64,000 bases of DNA, taken from NCBI GenBank assembly GCA_032622095.1, contig CP136064.1, positions 260,875,863-260,939,862 of the forward strand, read 5' to 3'. This stretch comes from Siphonodentalium dalli (Eukaryota > Mollusca > Scaphopoda > Gadilida > Siphonodentaliidae). The notes beneath the pieces were generated by a model. That model saw only the letters and a list, made by a program, of their open reading frames with translations. It ran no database searches and was not told the DNA's origin. Below, piece by piece: positions 53,035-63,310 of the stretch. Each line of letters starts with the position of its first letter. The first letter of the stretch is position 1. The translations under genes were made by a program, and so were the position numbers.

Positions 53035-54260
53035 TGAATTTATTAGCTCAACTTTTACTTGTAAAGTTTGAGCTATTGCCATGGGTTGGTATGTGTGTGG
53101 GCTACAGTTCATGCCTTTGGTCGGATCAATGAAATTTGTCATAGTTGTTGACATTGACATGTAGATGGGAATGAGTCATTTTGGAAAAAAACATGGCGCC
53201 AGCGGCCATCTTGGATTTCAAAATTCAATCCATTAGCACAGGCTACAGGCCGTACTGTTCATCTGATCATCCTGAAATTTGTAATGGATGTTAATAGTGA
53301 CATGTAGATGGGAACTATTCATTTTTAGGTCATTTGGCCTTAAAACATGGCCACTGGCAGCCATCTTGGATTTTACTCTTTGCATGACAAAATCCTTTGG
53401 CACAGGCTACAGGTTGTAACTTTGGTCAGATCATTATGAAATTTAGTATATTTCGTACCATGGGAACCTATGCACCTGCGATTATGAGGTCCGTCCTAAT
53501 TTTTAGCTCAACTTGACAGTCAAGTTTGAGCTATTGTCATAGGTTAACTTTGAACGATTTTCAATGAAAAATATGGCCACCGCCGGCCATCTTGGAGTTT
53601 ACTTTTTATGACTAAATCCTTTTTTACACATTACAGACCACATCGCTCATCCGATCGTCACCAAACTTCATATGTATCTTTGGGGTGACTTCTAGATGGG
53701 AGCAATCATATTTTTTTCAAAATAAAATGGCCGCCAGCAACCATCCTGGATTTTATTCTTTGCTTGACTAAATCCTTTGCCACACCCTACCTACAGACCA
53801 CATCCCTGATCCGATCATCACCAAACTACGTATCGATCTTCGGGGTGACCTCCAGATGGGAGCCATAATTTTTTTTTATAAAATTTGTTTAAAAAAACAT
53901 GGCAACCAGCGGCCATCTAAAGATTCCAAATTTTAATCCATCGCTGCAGCATGCATTTATTGGAGAATTGTTTTGAAAATTTACAGGCATGTTTAGATCA
54001 CCTCCAGATAGGAGCTATCGAATTGAAATTTTTTTCGATGAAAAACATGGCCGTCAGCAGCCATCTTGGATTTTACTCTTTGCTTCACTAAACCTTTGGC
54101 AATCCTACAGACCTAATCCAAAACATGGCCGCAATCACCATCTTTGATTTTACTCTTTGTATGACTAAATCCTTCGGCGCACCCAAGAGGCCAACTCCGT
54201 CATCCAATCATCACCAAACTTCAAATGGATCTTCGGGTGACCTCAAGATGGGAGCCATCT
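53035..54260. repeat. AGCTCAACTT-type dispersed repeat
   Basis: Blocks starting TTTAGCTCAACTT...AAGTTTGAGCTATTG (53040, 53500), followed by five or more imperfect units with ATGGCCGCCAGC-CCATCTTGGA and CACACCCTACAGACCACATC. It begins just after the SAP130 poly(A) site. Confidence 0.65.
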
Positions 54261-54599
54261 CATACCTTATTGAGAAATAACCTCAATATTATGGGTGCTT
54301 GCTTGAGTGAGGAACATTTGTATGGAGGGAGTGCTCAGTCCAAGTCACAAAACAGTTGAGGGGGCAAAACCCATTTAAAGATGCAATTGAAGAACTTAGT
54401 GTTTTATGTAACCCATGCCACACCACATCAGCTCTGAATATAACTGCATGTCGTAGCAAGGGGTGAAAGTTTCAGGCAAGACTTTGAGGTATGGATGGAC
54501 ATTGGACATATGGCTACCAATTCCCCTTGCAGTAGCTGAGCATTGCCATAACGTTTAGTGTCATTACCCGAGAATTTTGACATTTGGGCATGTCACCTC

Positions 54600-54832
54600 T
54601 TAAAGGGGTGGGCTGTACACTAAATCCGGTCATTTATGGGACCATCTCCTTTTATACTCGATAGAATATATGCAACAAATGAATGAATTTGAGCCATGGA
54701 TTATATAAATACACTTGTGTGCTCTATGATAGATGCAAACATGGTAATTTTAATGAAAATTAATTTATGACTCGAGTCATATATTTTGTTGAGTATAAAA
54801 GATGGCCGGATTTAGTGTACATGCCCCTTTAA
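54600..54832. mobile_element. TTAA MITE, AAGGGG type
   Basis: TTAA, AGGGGTGGGCTGTACACTAA at the left and TTAGTGTACATGCCCCTTTAA at the right. A truncated relative lies at 57347-57510 and a short piece at 12547-12600. The TTAA target again suggests piggyBac-type mobility. Confidence 0.7.
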
Positions 54833-54977
54833 TGAACCCATTGATTTTTGGACAGTCGACTCTTCCCATTCAAATGGTATTCATTCAAGTGTGTAGCCAC
54901 TCACCGTAGCATTAGTTACAATATAAGTTAGTAACATAGACAGGATTATCTTCCCAAAGTTTTTCATCGCATTGGAA

Positions 54978-55602
54978 CCAAAGCTGAGTTTAGTGTGCCT
55001 GTCATTTGCAGAATGAGGTCCCCAGAGGGTGAATTTAATGACGCTATCCTGCATAGCGTGCAAGCATCACCAAATTCACCCTCTGGGGACCTCATTCAGC
55101 ATGGCCTCATCTGCTATGGGAGACATAGACTCGGATTGAAGTTCCCAAATGGTGAATATTGTGCTGTACACCCATTGGGAACCTCGATTATGCAATGTGT
55201 CATCTGCCAATTTGGGGATAAAATAAACCAAAAAAGAAATAAAATCTATGTGAAGAAGTTGTTATAGCTGGATAGCTTCACTAAATTCACCCTCTGGGGA
55301 CCTCATTCTGCAAATGACAGGCACTCTAAACTCAGGCTTGGGTGGAACCAAGCCTTGAAATAGTGTGTCTGTCATTTGCAGAATGAGGTCCCCAGAGGGT
55401 GAATTTAGTGACGCTACCCCACATAGCAGGCTAGTATCACCAAATTCACCCTCTGGGGACCTCATTCTGCTTACACCTCAGCAGAATGAGGTTCCCAGAG
55501 GGTGAATTTGGTGATGCTAGCCTGCTATGCGGGGTAGCATCACTAAATTCACCCTCTGGGAACCTCATTCTGCAAATGACAGACACATTATTTCAAGGCT
55601 TG
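54978..55602. mobile_element. Two adjacent GAGGTCCCCAGAGGG-type elements
   Basis: The outer element (about 54978-55340) has GCTGAGTTTAGTGTGCCTGT and its inverse. The second (55349-55602) starts CAAGCCTTGAAATAG, ends CTATTTCAAGGCTTG-like, and has a perfect GGTGGAAC duplication (55341-55348, 55603-55610). The second inserted at the edge of the first. Confidence 0.75.
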
Positions 55603-55810
55603 GGTGGAACTTACTTTTTTTTTATCTCTTTTAAATTTTTTGCCCAGAAATGTCTTCTCTGTCCACAACAGCTTTGGATATCGGTTGGGTTGATGCTGTT
55701 TTGACCGAGTCCCACTCCGTTACTCTTCTATAACAGACCAGGCAGAAAAAGGTAAGGTATTATGTAATGAAACAATCGTTTAACATATTGTTTACATACA
55801 TTTTCTGATA

Positions 55811-56140
55811 GTGCTACGAATCGAAATTCTATGGAAAACAAGGCTTTGTTTACTAATAAATCTTGTTGCTTTAACATTTGACGGTCCTCTGATATACAAA
55901 TCAAAATGTTTGATAAATCATTATGCTTGGGAAAGGCTGCCCTCAATGTTCATAAATGCAATGCGTCCATTTGACCAAATCCGAAGACGTAGAAGCAAGA
56001 TAACTCACAACCACGATTCTGGGTGTAAAGTCTGTTGTAGAAGAGTAACGGGACAGGACACAGTCCAAAATAGCATCAACCCAACCGATATCCCAAGCTG
56101 TTGTGGACCGATAAGTCTTGGTCTGATAATATCAGTATAA
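55811..56140 (+). other. Unrecognised 109-codon ORF, Cys-rich C-terminus
   Basis: It lies between the two genes and outside obvious repeats. It has a hydrophobic start (LCLLINLVALTF), a basic RRRRSK site, and then HNHDSGCKVCCRRV and CCGPISLGL. The layout superficially recalls a processed secreted peptide, but there is no clean signal peptide and no family I can name. It may be a chance ORF or an exon of an unknown gene. Confidence 0.2.
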
Positions 56141-56342
56141 ATGTATTTCGTGTATTTAGCGACCTCATGTGATGTTTTACACTCTACGTTCTATCTACCA
56201 AACAGAAATAACTTTTTACGTATACCATAGCATCACATACTCTCAGGGCCCAGGAATTCGCATGTCATTATAACTGAGTCTGGTAATTGAAGAAAAACAT
56301 TTGATATGAAAAAATATGCATAAACAACAAGAAATCTTATAT

Positions 56343-56634
56343 GGGTCCAAGTAAGAAAACTTGTTCACTTCATTAGCAGTCACAGCATTGGGGTGACGTA
56401 AGCAATCCAGAGGAAAGATCCTAGTAAGAAACTTATTCACTTCATCGGCAGTCACAGCATTTGGGTTATGTAACCTATCCAAGGGAAGATCCTAGTAAGA
56501 AAACTTATTCACTTCATCGGCAGTCACAGCATTTGGGTTATGTAACCTATCCAAGGGAAGATCCTAGTAAGAAAACTTATTCACTTCATCGGCAGTCACA
56601 GCATTTGGGTTATGTAACCTATCCAAGGGCAGAC
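56343..56634 (-). repeat. 72-bp tandem repeat covering the end of CCDC160-like coding sequence
   Basis: Four units (71-74 bp) start near 56560, 56488, 56417 and 56343 on the plus strand. On the minus strand each reads DLPLDRLHNPNAVTADEVNK and FSY then TAG. The unit is 24 codons long, so the frame is kept and successive units are separated only by the stop. One unit has lost a base and its stop (KFLTRIFPLD). Confidence 0.9.
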
Positions 56635-57264
56635 AAGCATAATGTTTCCTGAGTTGATCCAGTCCTCGCTTTGTGCTGGAATGAACTATTCTCTCTTTTT
56701 CGACCGTCAACGTCAAGTTCTTAATGGTTTCACTGAGGTCATGAACCGTCTTGCGATACTCATTTTTAACCCTATCGATAGCTGCCTGTTTATCTAACTC
56801 TACTTCTTTATTCATGTTGTCGAGTTTCATTTCCAGTTTCTTGAACGCAAGACGTTCTTTGTCAAACTTGCATTTAATATTGTGGTCTATTTTCATGATA
56901 CTGTTTTTCTCGTCTGATATCTCCTTAGTAAGTTCACCCAGTGCACTAAGCTTAGCATTACACAACTCAACTTCCGACTGTAAATTATCACAACGAATTT
57001 TCAGCCTCATATTAGCTTTCTTGGCATCTGTGATGACTTTCTCGTTGCTGGCGATACCTTCATTCTGTTCTTTTATGATCCGTTCATGATGTTTGTTCCG
57101 GAGTTCAAGCTCTTTGCATTTAGCTCTCATTGCTCTGTTTTCTTCCTGAACTTTCTTAGAATTTGATCGAAGAACTGATAATTCACCAGCGTCCCATATA
57201 CATGTATCTTCCTGTATCCCTGTATCTGTTCTTGAAATCTGTGTTGGTTCCGACCTCAGTTCCA
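56564..57264 (-). CDS. CCDC160: CCDC160-like, coding exon 2
   Basis: Acceptor GTTATATTTCAG, then VELRSEPTQISRTDTG and a continuous coiled coil, ending RKHYACLPLDRLHNPNAV and TADEVNKFSY, stop TAG at 56566-56564. The last 24 codons are the first unit of a 72-bp repeat that continues into the 3' flank. Confidence 0.8.
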
Positions 57265-60200
57265 CTGAAATATAACAATTATCTTTATTTAGAACAATAT
57301 GCATATATAATTTTGAATATCAGATGAATGTGACACGTATGTACTTGAAGGGGTACTGTACACTAAATCCGGCCATTTATTGGACCATCTATTACACTCA
57401 ACATATGCAACAAATGGATGAATTTGAGCCATGAATAGTGCAAAATAAACTCATTTACTTTATGAACGATGTAAAACAACATGGTAATTATAATGAAAAT
57501 AAATTTATTACTCCAGTAAAACAATGAAACTGTATATGAATTTCATATGATCTCTTTCAAAGGTACTCAATCAGATTTGATTCCCCATACAGTGAAACCT
57601 GCTTTGGGCGACCACTGCCAAGAGCGACCACCTGGCTTTAACGACCGGATTGGCTTTAAACGGACTGGTTTTACTATATAAATGACCTGCTGTGAGCGAC
57701 CACCTGTCAAACGCGACCAGCGGTCAGTGATTTGTGGCAAAAATGACAAAATTTACCCGTTATGAACGACCACCAGACATGAAAAATAAGTCTTTAACCA
57801 GTGCTTTTCCAACGTGAGCCCCAGATGCTTCAGCAGGATACATTTCTTTGAATAAAATTATTTGCAATCAGTTGCTTCATCACAGACTATGATTTGGGGA
57901 TTCCCCACCGGGACATGTGACTAAGTGGAATTCCCAGCAGGAGGGATATATCATTGGTTCATTTTAATCCAAAAGTAGTATTTGGGAACGTGGATTATAA
58001 AAATTTCATCATTCTTATTATTTTTGACGTGAATGTTGACGATGTGTTTGACCTAACTAATGTATGATAAAATACAAACAAGATCCTATATTCCACAGTA
58101 GCATAAAATTGAGACACTGCTTGGCTGTACTGTTGTTTTAGGGATAGGCCTATCATTATAATCCAGACGCTGCCTCATCAGAATCGATTAATTGCCCAAA
58201 AATAATGCTAACCAGTCATCTATAGTAAAATTGCCCAAATCGTGTTATTTATCAACATTTTGTTCAACGAAATATGGCCGGATTTTCAAATTTTCAAATT
58301 TCAAAGCCACTTGATTTTAGAGTTATCCATCTTCATCCACAATTTGGTCTGAGACCATCGGTTTGACGACTTTTTATCAGGCAACAATTAAGTATACATC
58401 TCAAGAAATAACAAATTTCAAAAATCGATATCTGATCACTCTGATGTAGGGCCCGACAAATCGGCAATATCAACATCGAATCGAATCGAATATTTTTCAA
58501 ACACTTTAGTAGATTGGCGGTACCGATGAGTGGGAGGTACGAACAAAAATGGGGGCAAATGTCCGATGATTTTATAACGTCAGTGAGATTACGAAGGGGT
58601 TAATTAAACTTAATTTCTATGACATGATATGAACGGTATTTAATCAGTTTTAAACAGTTTAATATATGAGAATGGCACGACATCATTTCACATTTTGTGC
58701 CACTGGGACTATGTGTGAAGCTCTTGAAAGTAAGCAGTTTGGAACTTTGGAGTCTGATTCGAGTCATTGCAAACGGAAACTCTTCTGCGCATGTATACAC
58801 TTCACCCTGTCGTGCACAGCAGGCACGCGTGATATCAAAATTGCGCTTCGTGACTTGGGCATGACGCATACGCAAACGGGATCACAGGATCTATGTATAG
58901 TATCCCAACTTGGGCCTATCCATCGGATCAATTGAGTTGTCATGAAAGCTATAAATGGTCAACCATATTCCATTTCCCGGATAACATATGCTGTATAAAG
59001 ATGTTGACCGGATTTGGACACGACATGTTGGAGCCCAAAATGTTTATTTAATTTATTTATATCATGTTAAGTATTAAATTTAAAAAATATATTATTTGAT
59101 TGAGTTGAGTAACGCAATATAGGCTTTTCTGGTAAGAATGTCAAATACCGACATACAAATATGTCCCACAAGAAATTCACTCGCTTCCGCAGCTGGGGCC
59201 GGGCAAAATCGCGACATTGCTGGTTTTATGTGGTGGAGGAAACCCATGTGTGCGCTACGATTATGGTACAACCGTGATGAACACGCGAACCACCACAGAC
59301 CTACCAGCAGGTTGCACGAGTAACCCACCGACCTGACACGAGTAACCAGCGCTGGGACTGGTAGGCCAATATATATATGAGCAGTGGGCTATTGGACAAC
59401 TCAACTATACACATTGGACCACGGAGGTGCCAGATTGTATATATAATGCAGTCTATTCCTGGTGATAAAGGACTTGTATACAAAGATTAAAAATATCCCG
59501 AATCACACGACCGCTTTCGAATCGAATCGAATCGGAGCATAAGATTCGAAATCGAATCGAATCTCCAAGCTTCGTCGGGCCCTACTCTGATGGGCAGGTT
59601 CCTCTACTCGAATCAAATATTTTTTATCCCTGAAGCCAAAGAAATAGTAATTTGGGAGTGTTAATTCGGAATATGCATCTTTAAAAGCCCACTTAATTTT
59701 CCAATCCCCCAGATAATTCTATAAAAATATATGTCATATTATTAACCATTTGAAAGAGGAAGTTCCAAAACATAGTATTATCAACTTATCCGGTGTAATA
59801 AACTGTGCATGTTGTTTTTGTTGAGATACCAACTTGGGTCCTGTGCTCAAGTTTCATTAATTTAAATGGAAGGGGAATAACTCTATATTTTAAGATATAG
59901 AGTTATTCCCCTTCCATTGAAAATACATTTTTTTGCATTCTGGGAGCCACAACAGGGGAAATATTTCTATGATTTCAGCTGTTTTCTATTTCTCTATGGG
60001 CATTTTCTGAGACACAGACATTTCAAATGGTGATGAACTATAGTATTATAATTATATTTTATGGCTTAGATTGTTATTAAATCCATATATCAAGTCACTA
60101 TAAAAAAAATAATAAGTGACTCAAAAATTAAATGGGCCTTCAAATGATCAGTTTTACAAATAAACTGAGTAATTTCTTCCCATAATGTAAAATCAGGAGC

Positions 60201-61648
60201 AAACAAAAGAGAATGACTGCCATCAAATATTTTCTGTATCACATGCTTTATATATTAGTCAACATGATCATAAACTGAGGAATATATTTTTTTACAATAT
60301 GGGTTAAAAAGTTGTAGGATGGCTTCAATAAACCAGGCTACTATCAACCATTTCTTTACTAAATGGAGGCTCCCGCTCAGTTATACAAGTATATATTGGA
60401 CTGGTCTATTATTCATTTGGAGCGGTGTTCAGGAAACATAAACAGATGCTAGCCAGATGACATAATAAAACAAGTGCAGAAGAATTTCTGTTCATTTAAA
60501 TTAGTAGGAAATATTTAGATATTAAGTTCATTGTCATTAGTAGGAAATATTTAGATTAGTAGGAAATATTTAGATTAGTAGGAAATATTTAGATTAGTAG
60601 GAAATATTTAGATATTAAGTTCATTGTCATTTGTTGATCTTATTTTTTTAACAAGGGAACTAACCTGTACTCGTCATACAATTTCTTCAAATTACGCTTT
60701 AGTTATCAGAATCGATTAATTACAACAAAATAATGCTAACCACTGTCAACTAGGGTATAATATTTCCCAAAACGTGTTATTTATCAACATGTTGTTCAAC
60801 GAAATATGGCCGTGTTAGCCATATTATCACTTGAGTATCACGAAATTTGGCCGTATTACCACTTGATTTAAGAGTTATCCTTCTTCATCACCAATTTTGT
60901 CCGAGACACCATCAGTTTGATAACTCTATTGCAGGCCACAAATAAGTACACATCATGAGAAATAACAAATTTCAATTTCAATGTCTTCTTCCCGAAGACA
61001 AAGAAATTGTAATTTGGGAGCGTTAATTCGTATTATGCATCTTTAAAGAAAGGGTTAAACTACTGATGCCTAATATACGGAAAGGGTTAAACTACTGATG
61101 CCTAATATACGGAAAGGGTTAAACTACTGATGCCTAATATACGGAAAGGGTTAAACTACTGATGTCTAATATATGGAAATGGTTAAACTACTGATGCCTA
61201 ATATACGGAAAGGGTTAAACTACTGATGCCTAATATACGGAAAGGGTTAAACTACTGATGCCTAATATACGGAAAGGGTTAAACTACTGATGCCTAATAT
61301 ACGGAAAGCATGTCTGTCTGCTACATACCTAATATACGGAAAGCATGTCTGTCTGCTACATACCTAATATACGGAAAGCATGTCTGTCTGCTACATACCT
61401 TTTGGTTTAGGGATCTTATTAGTTTGTGGTTCATTCTCTATAGTCTCGGCCAACTCATTCATGATCCTGACCTTCTCATACACTTTACGGATAGAGTCCG
61501 GATCATACTTGGAAACATGTTCAAACTTTGATTCTCTTGGCGACTCCTCACACTGATTCCAGTTTAGAATATCATCGACAGTGTAGCTGAAAGCCGGCTG
61601 ATAGCATTCCTCCATCCAGTTAGGATTATATGCAACTGATTTCTTCAT
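56564..61648 (-). CDS. CCDC160: CCDC160-like coiled-coil protein (two coding exons)
   Basis: Two exons on the minus strand, 61648-61399 and 57264-56564, join in phase 1 (G + TG gives Val) to 951 nt, 316 aa plus stop; vertebrate CCDC160 is about 325 aa. The N-terminus has NPNWMEECYQPAFSYTVDDI, resembling the vertebrate HWKENMFTPFFS...VL motif at the same position. The C-terminal exon is a long coiled coil (about residues 100-290, heptads rich in Lys, Glu, Leu) closing with RGLDQLRKHYA, close to RALELLRKHFA of CCDC160. These comparisons are from memory. Function is poorly known in any animal. The gene converges on SAP130 tail to tail, 3.6 kb apart. An acceptor just upstream of the ATG (exon start 61657) indicates a separate 5' UTR exon. 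Oddities: the donor of exon 1 and the last 24 codons are both tandemly repeated. Confidence 0.72.
57347..57510. mobile_element. Truncated copy of the AAGGGG-type MITE
   Basis: GGGGTACTGTACACTAAATC and then AACAAATGGATGAATTTGAG and a short tail, matching the left and middle of 54600-54832. The right end is absent. It lies in the CCDC160-like intron, just outside coding exon 2. Confidence 0.6.
57590..57800. mobile_element. Tigger-like terminal fragment or MITE
   Basis: TA then CAGTGAAACCTGCTTTGGG, followed by several GCGACCACC-type repeats, as in pogo/Tigger termini. The other end is not found, so the boundary at the right is approximate. Confidence 0.5.
58180..60150. repeat. Old dispersed repeat, X then Y, interrupted by a hAT-type element
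   Basis: X (58180-58446 and 59585-59680) runs into Y (59680-60150). Within Y, 59865-59918 is a perfect foldback (AATGGAAGGGGAATAACTCT and inverse) absent from the first Y copy, which has only one arm. Confidence 0.65.
58447..59584. mobile_element. hAT-type element nested in an older repeat
   Basis: Ends TAGGGCCCGACAAATC / CTTCGTCGGGCCCTA, 8-bp duplication CTCTGATG on both sides (58439-58446, 59585-59592). Subterminal GAATCGAATC repeats. No transposase ORF. The flanks join into one copy of the old repeat also seen at 48940-49030. Confidence 0.85.
60528..60620. repeat. 20-bp tandem repeat
   Basis: TTAGTAGGAAATATTTAGA repeated about five times, flanked by AAGTTCATTGTCATT on both sides. Confidence 0.85.
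60690..61045. repeat. Old dispersed repeat X
   Basis: GAATCGATTAATTACAACAA to TTATGCATCTTTAAAG; most similar to 45085-45340. It ends exactly where the 32-bp minisatellite starts. Confidence 0.6.
61047..61308. repeat. 32-bp minisatellite in the CCDC160-like intron, about 8 copies
   Basis: Unit GGAAAGGGTTAAACTACTGA plus TGCCTAATATAC; one unit is variant (TCTAATATATGG, AAATGG). It contains AAAGGGTTAA, like the ends of the TTAA foldback elements in this window. Confidence 0.95.
61300..61401 (-). repeat. 35-bp repeat of the CCDC160-like exon 1 donor, three copies
   Basis: On the minus strand AG|GTATGTAGCAGACAGACATG is repeated three times, the first copy being the actual donor. It passes on into the 32-bp array at 61047-61308, whose units share the CCGTATATTAGG end. 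Confidence 0.9.
61399..61648 (-). CDS. CCDC160: CCDC160-like, coding exon 1
   Basis: 83 codons plus one base, MKKSVAYNPNW to NKIPKPK, donor AAG|GTATGT. Acceptor TTTTTAACAG at 61658 places nine bases before the ATG in the same exon. The in-frame GTG at 61654 is not a likely start. The donor is followed by two further copies of itself in a 35-bp repeat. Confidence 0.75.
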
Positions 61649-62257
61649 TTTCACTTTCTGTTAAAAAGAAAAACAAGTTAAATCGTTGCTAATATTTCCA
61701 CAAATCTCAACTTATCATTTTGTCTGACATATATTTAATGGCCAACATTAATAGATAGCGAGATCATGGTCAAGTATGAAGATTTTCAGGGTAAATTCGT
61801 ACTTTGTCATTTTTTCCCAAAAGCTAATTGGTTTAACCCTTTCTATACTAAATGGATTCTCCCAGTCAGTTAAAAAGTGTACATTGGAATGATCTATTAT
61901 TCATTTGGAGGGATGTTAAGGTGATAAAAGCAGACGACAGATAAATAAAAGTATGTCATTCTAAATGACTGTTTCATGTACAGGTATATATACATGTGCC
62001 AACATCTCCGGTGCCGATTTTGCATTTTAATTCAGCTTCCTATGTGTTGATATTTATGGTGCCGCAGATGAAATTTACGCTGTGACTTTACTATACATAC
62101 ATGTACATATAACTCTTCTTCTTCCAGTTAAAATGCAAATTCCTGTAGATGTCTTACATTTGGAATTTTATCGCACTTGAATAATCAATAATCTGCAGTT
62201 TTTACTTTGTTGCAATGGCAGATAAGGTCACACTCGAAGCTTAGAACATGAATGCCC

Positions 62258-62366
62258 AAAATAATCGACTCCTTAAGCACAGCAGAATTATGGGTAACTT
62301 TTCAGTATTTAGTCGGAAATATGGCTTGTTGCCATTCATCGGAAAGCTCTCAGTGAGTTAAGGAGT
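62258..62366. mobile_element. Small MITE with AATAATCGACTCCTTAA ends
   Basis: AATAATCGACTCCTTAA at the left and TTAAGGAGTCGATTATT at the right. The flanks repeat TTAGAACATGAATG on both sides (62241 and 62372), a possible long target duplication. Confidence 0.6.
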
Positions 62367-62399
62367 CGATTATTTAGAACATGAATGTATGCATGCTTA

Positions 62400-63308
62400 G
62401 TGGTACAAGTAGCTCATAAATGTTGATCACTGCGAATATTCAAGATTCAATTTGATGCCGCCGGTGCGATTCGGTATCGACACCGAATCGGACACCCAAT
62501 TTGAATATCCAAATCATTGTCACAATGTTGCTATTTTTTACACATGCTAATCTAATGATGAACAGGGCATGTTGCATCTGCATTATTAGTCACGACACAC
62601 ATATTGTGTTAAATTACAGAGCTTGGCTCACTTATATACATATATGTAATGTCAAAACGTGCGCAAGAGATGAGCTGTCACAAAGGCCTAGTATTTTATG
62701 ATGAATCATTTAATTTCTGGTTAATTTTGTAAACTGCATGATTGTGGGTGTATACATCTATTACATGTAGAGCTTCACAGTTTTTCGGTATTTAGTCATA
62801 TCGCGAAATAATTTAATTTTTTAATGTAGTCGGTTTAGAGAGATCTAGACCTCTCATGCAGAAGTAAATTACCTTCTATATTTACACCGCAACTGCTACA
62901 ACTACTATAACAGGCTACGAAATCCAGAGTGCGTTAGAGTATAAATGAAAGTGAATAATTTTGTACGGAAATTCATTTTGCATACAGAGAAGATTGTGCT
63001 ATTCTAGAATTATTTGTATAGTCATGTCATCAAATGAAATGGACTGACAATGTCATCATGCCATAGACTTAAGAATCAAGGCTAAATCTACGTGCCGTAA
63101 ATGGAGCCACTGACTTTTCGTATTGCCACTAATCACTATCGCCAGAATCGGGAATGGGACTTGCCAATTTTTATTTGGCCATTTTGCAATTTTTTAGCCG
63201 ACTTTGCATGGGAATGGGGCTACCTGCCCCTGAGCCAACCCGCCCATCTGCTGTTTTCTGGGCGGGTCATCCCGATAAACACGTGGGTAGTCCCAAAATT
63301 GTTAACAG
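62400..63308. other. Gene-free stretch before the Tigger-like element
   Basis: No exon or repeat of this window is recognised. The short ORFs at 63101-63369 overlap in different frames and cross the transposon end, so they are not genes. Confidence 0.4.
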
Positions 63309-63310
63309 TA

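Noticed and set aside
56461-57089. Plus-strand ORFs over the CCDC160-like exon
   Set aside because: Antisense frames of the coiled-coil exon and the 72-bp repeat.
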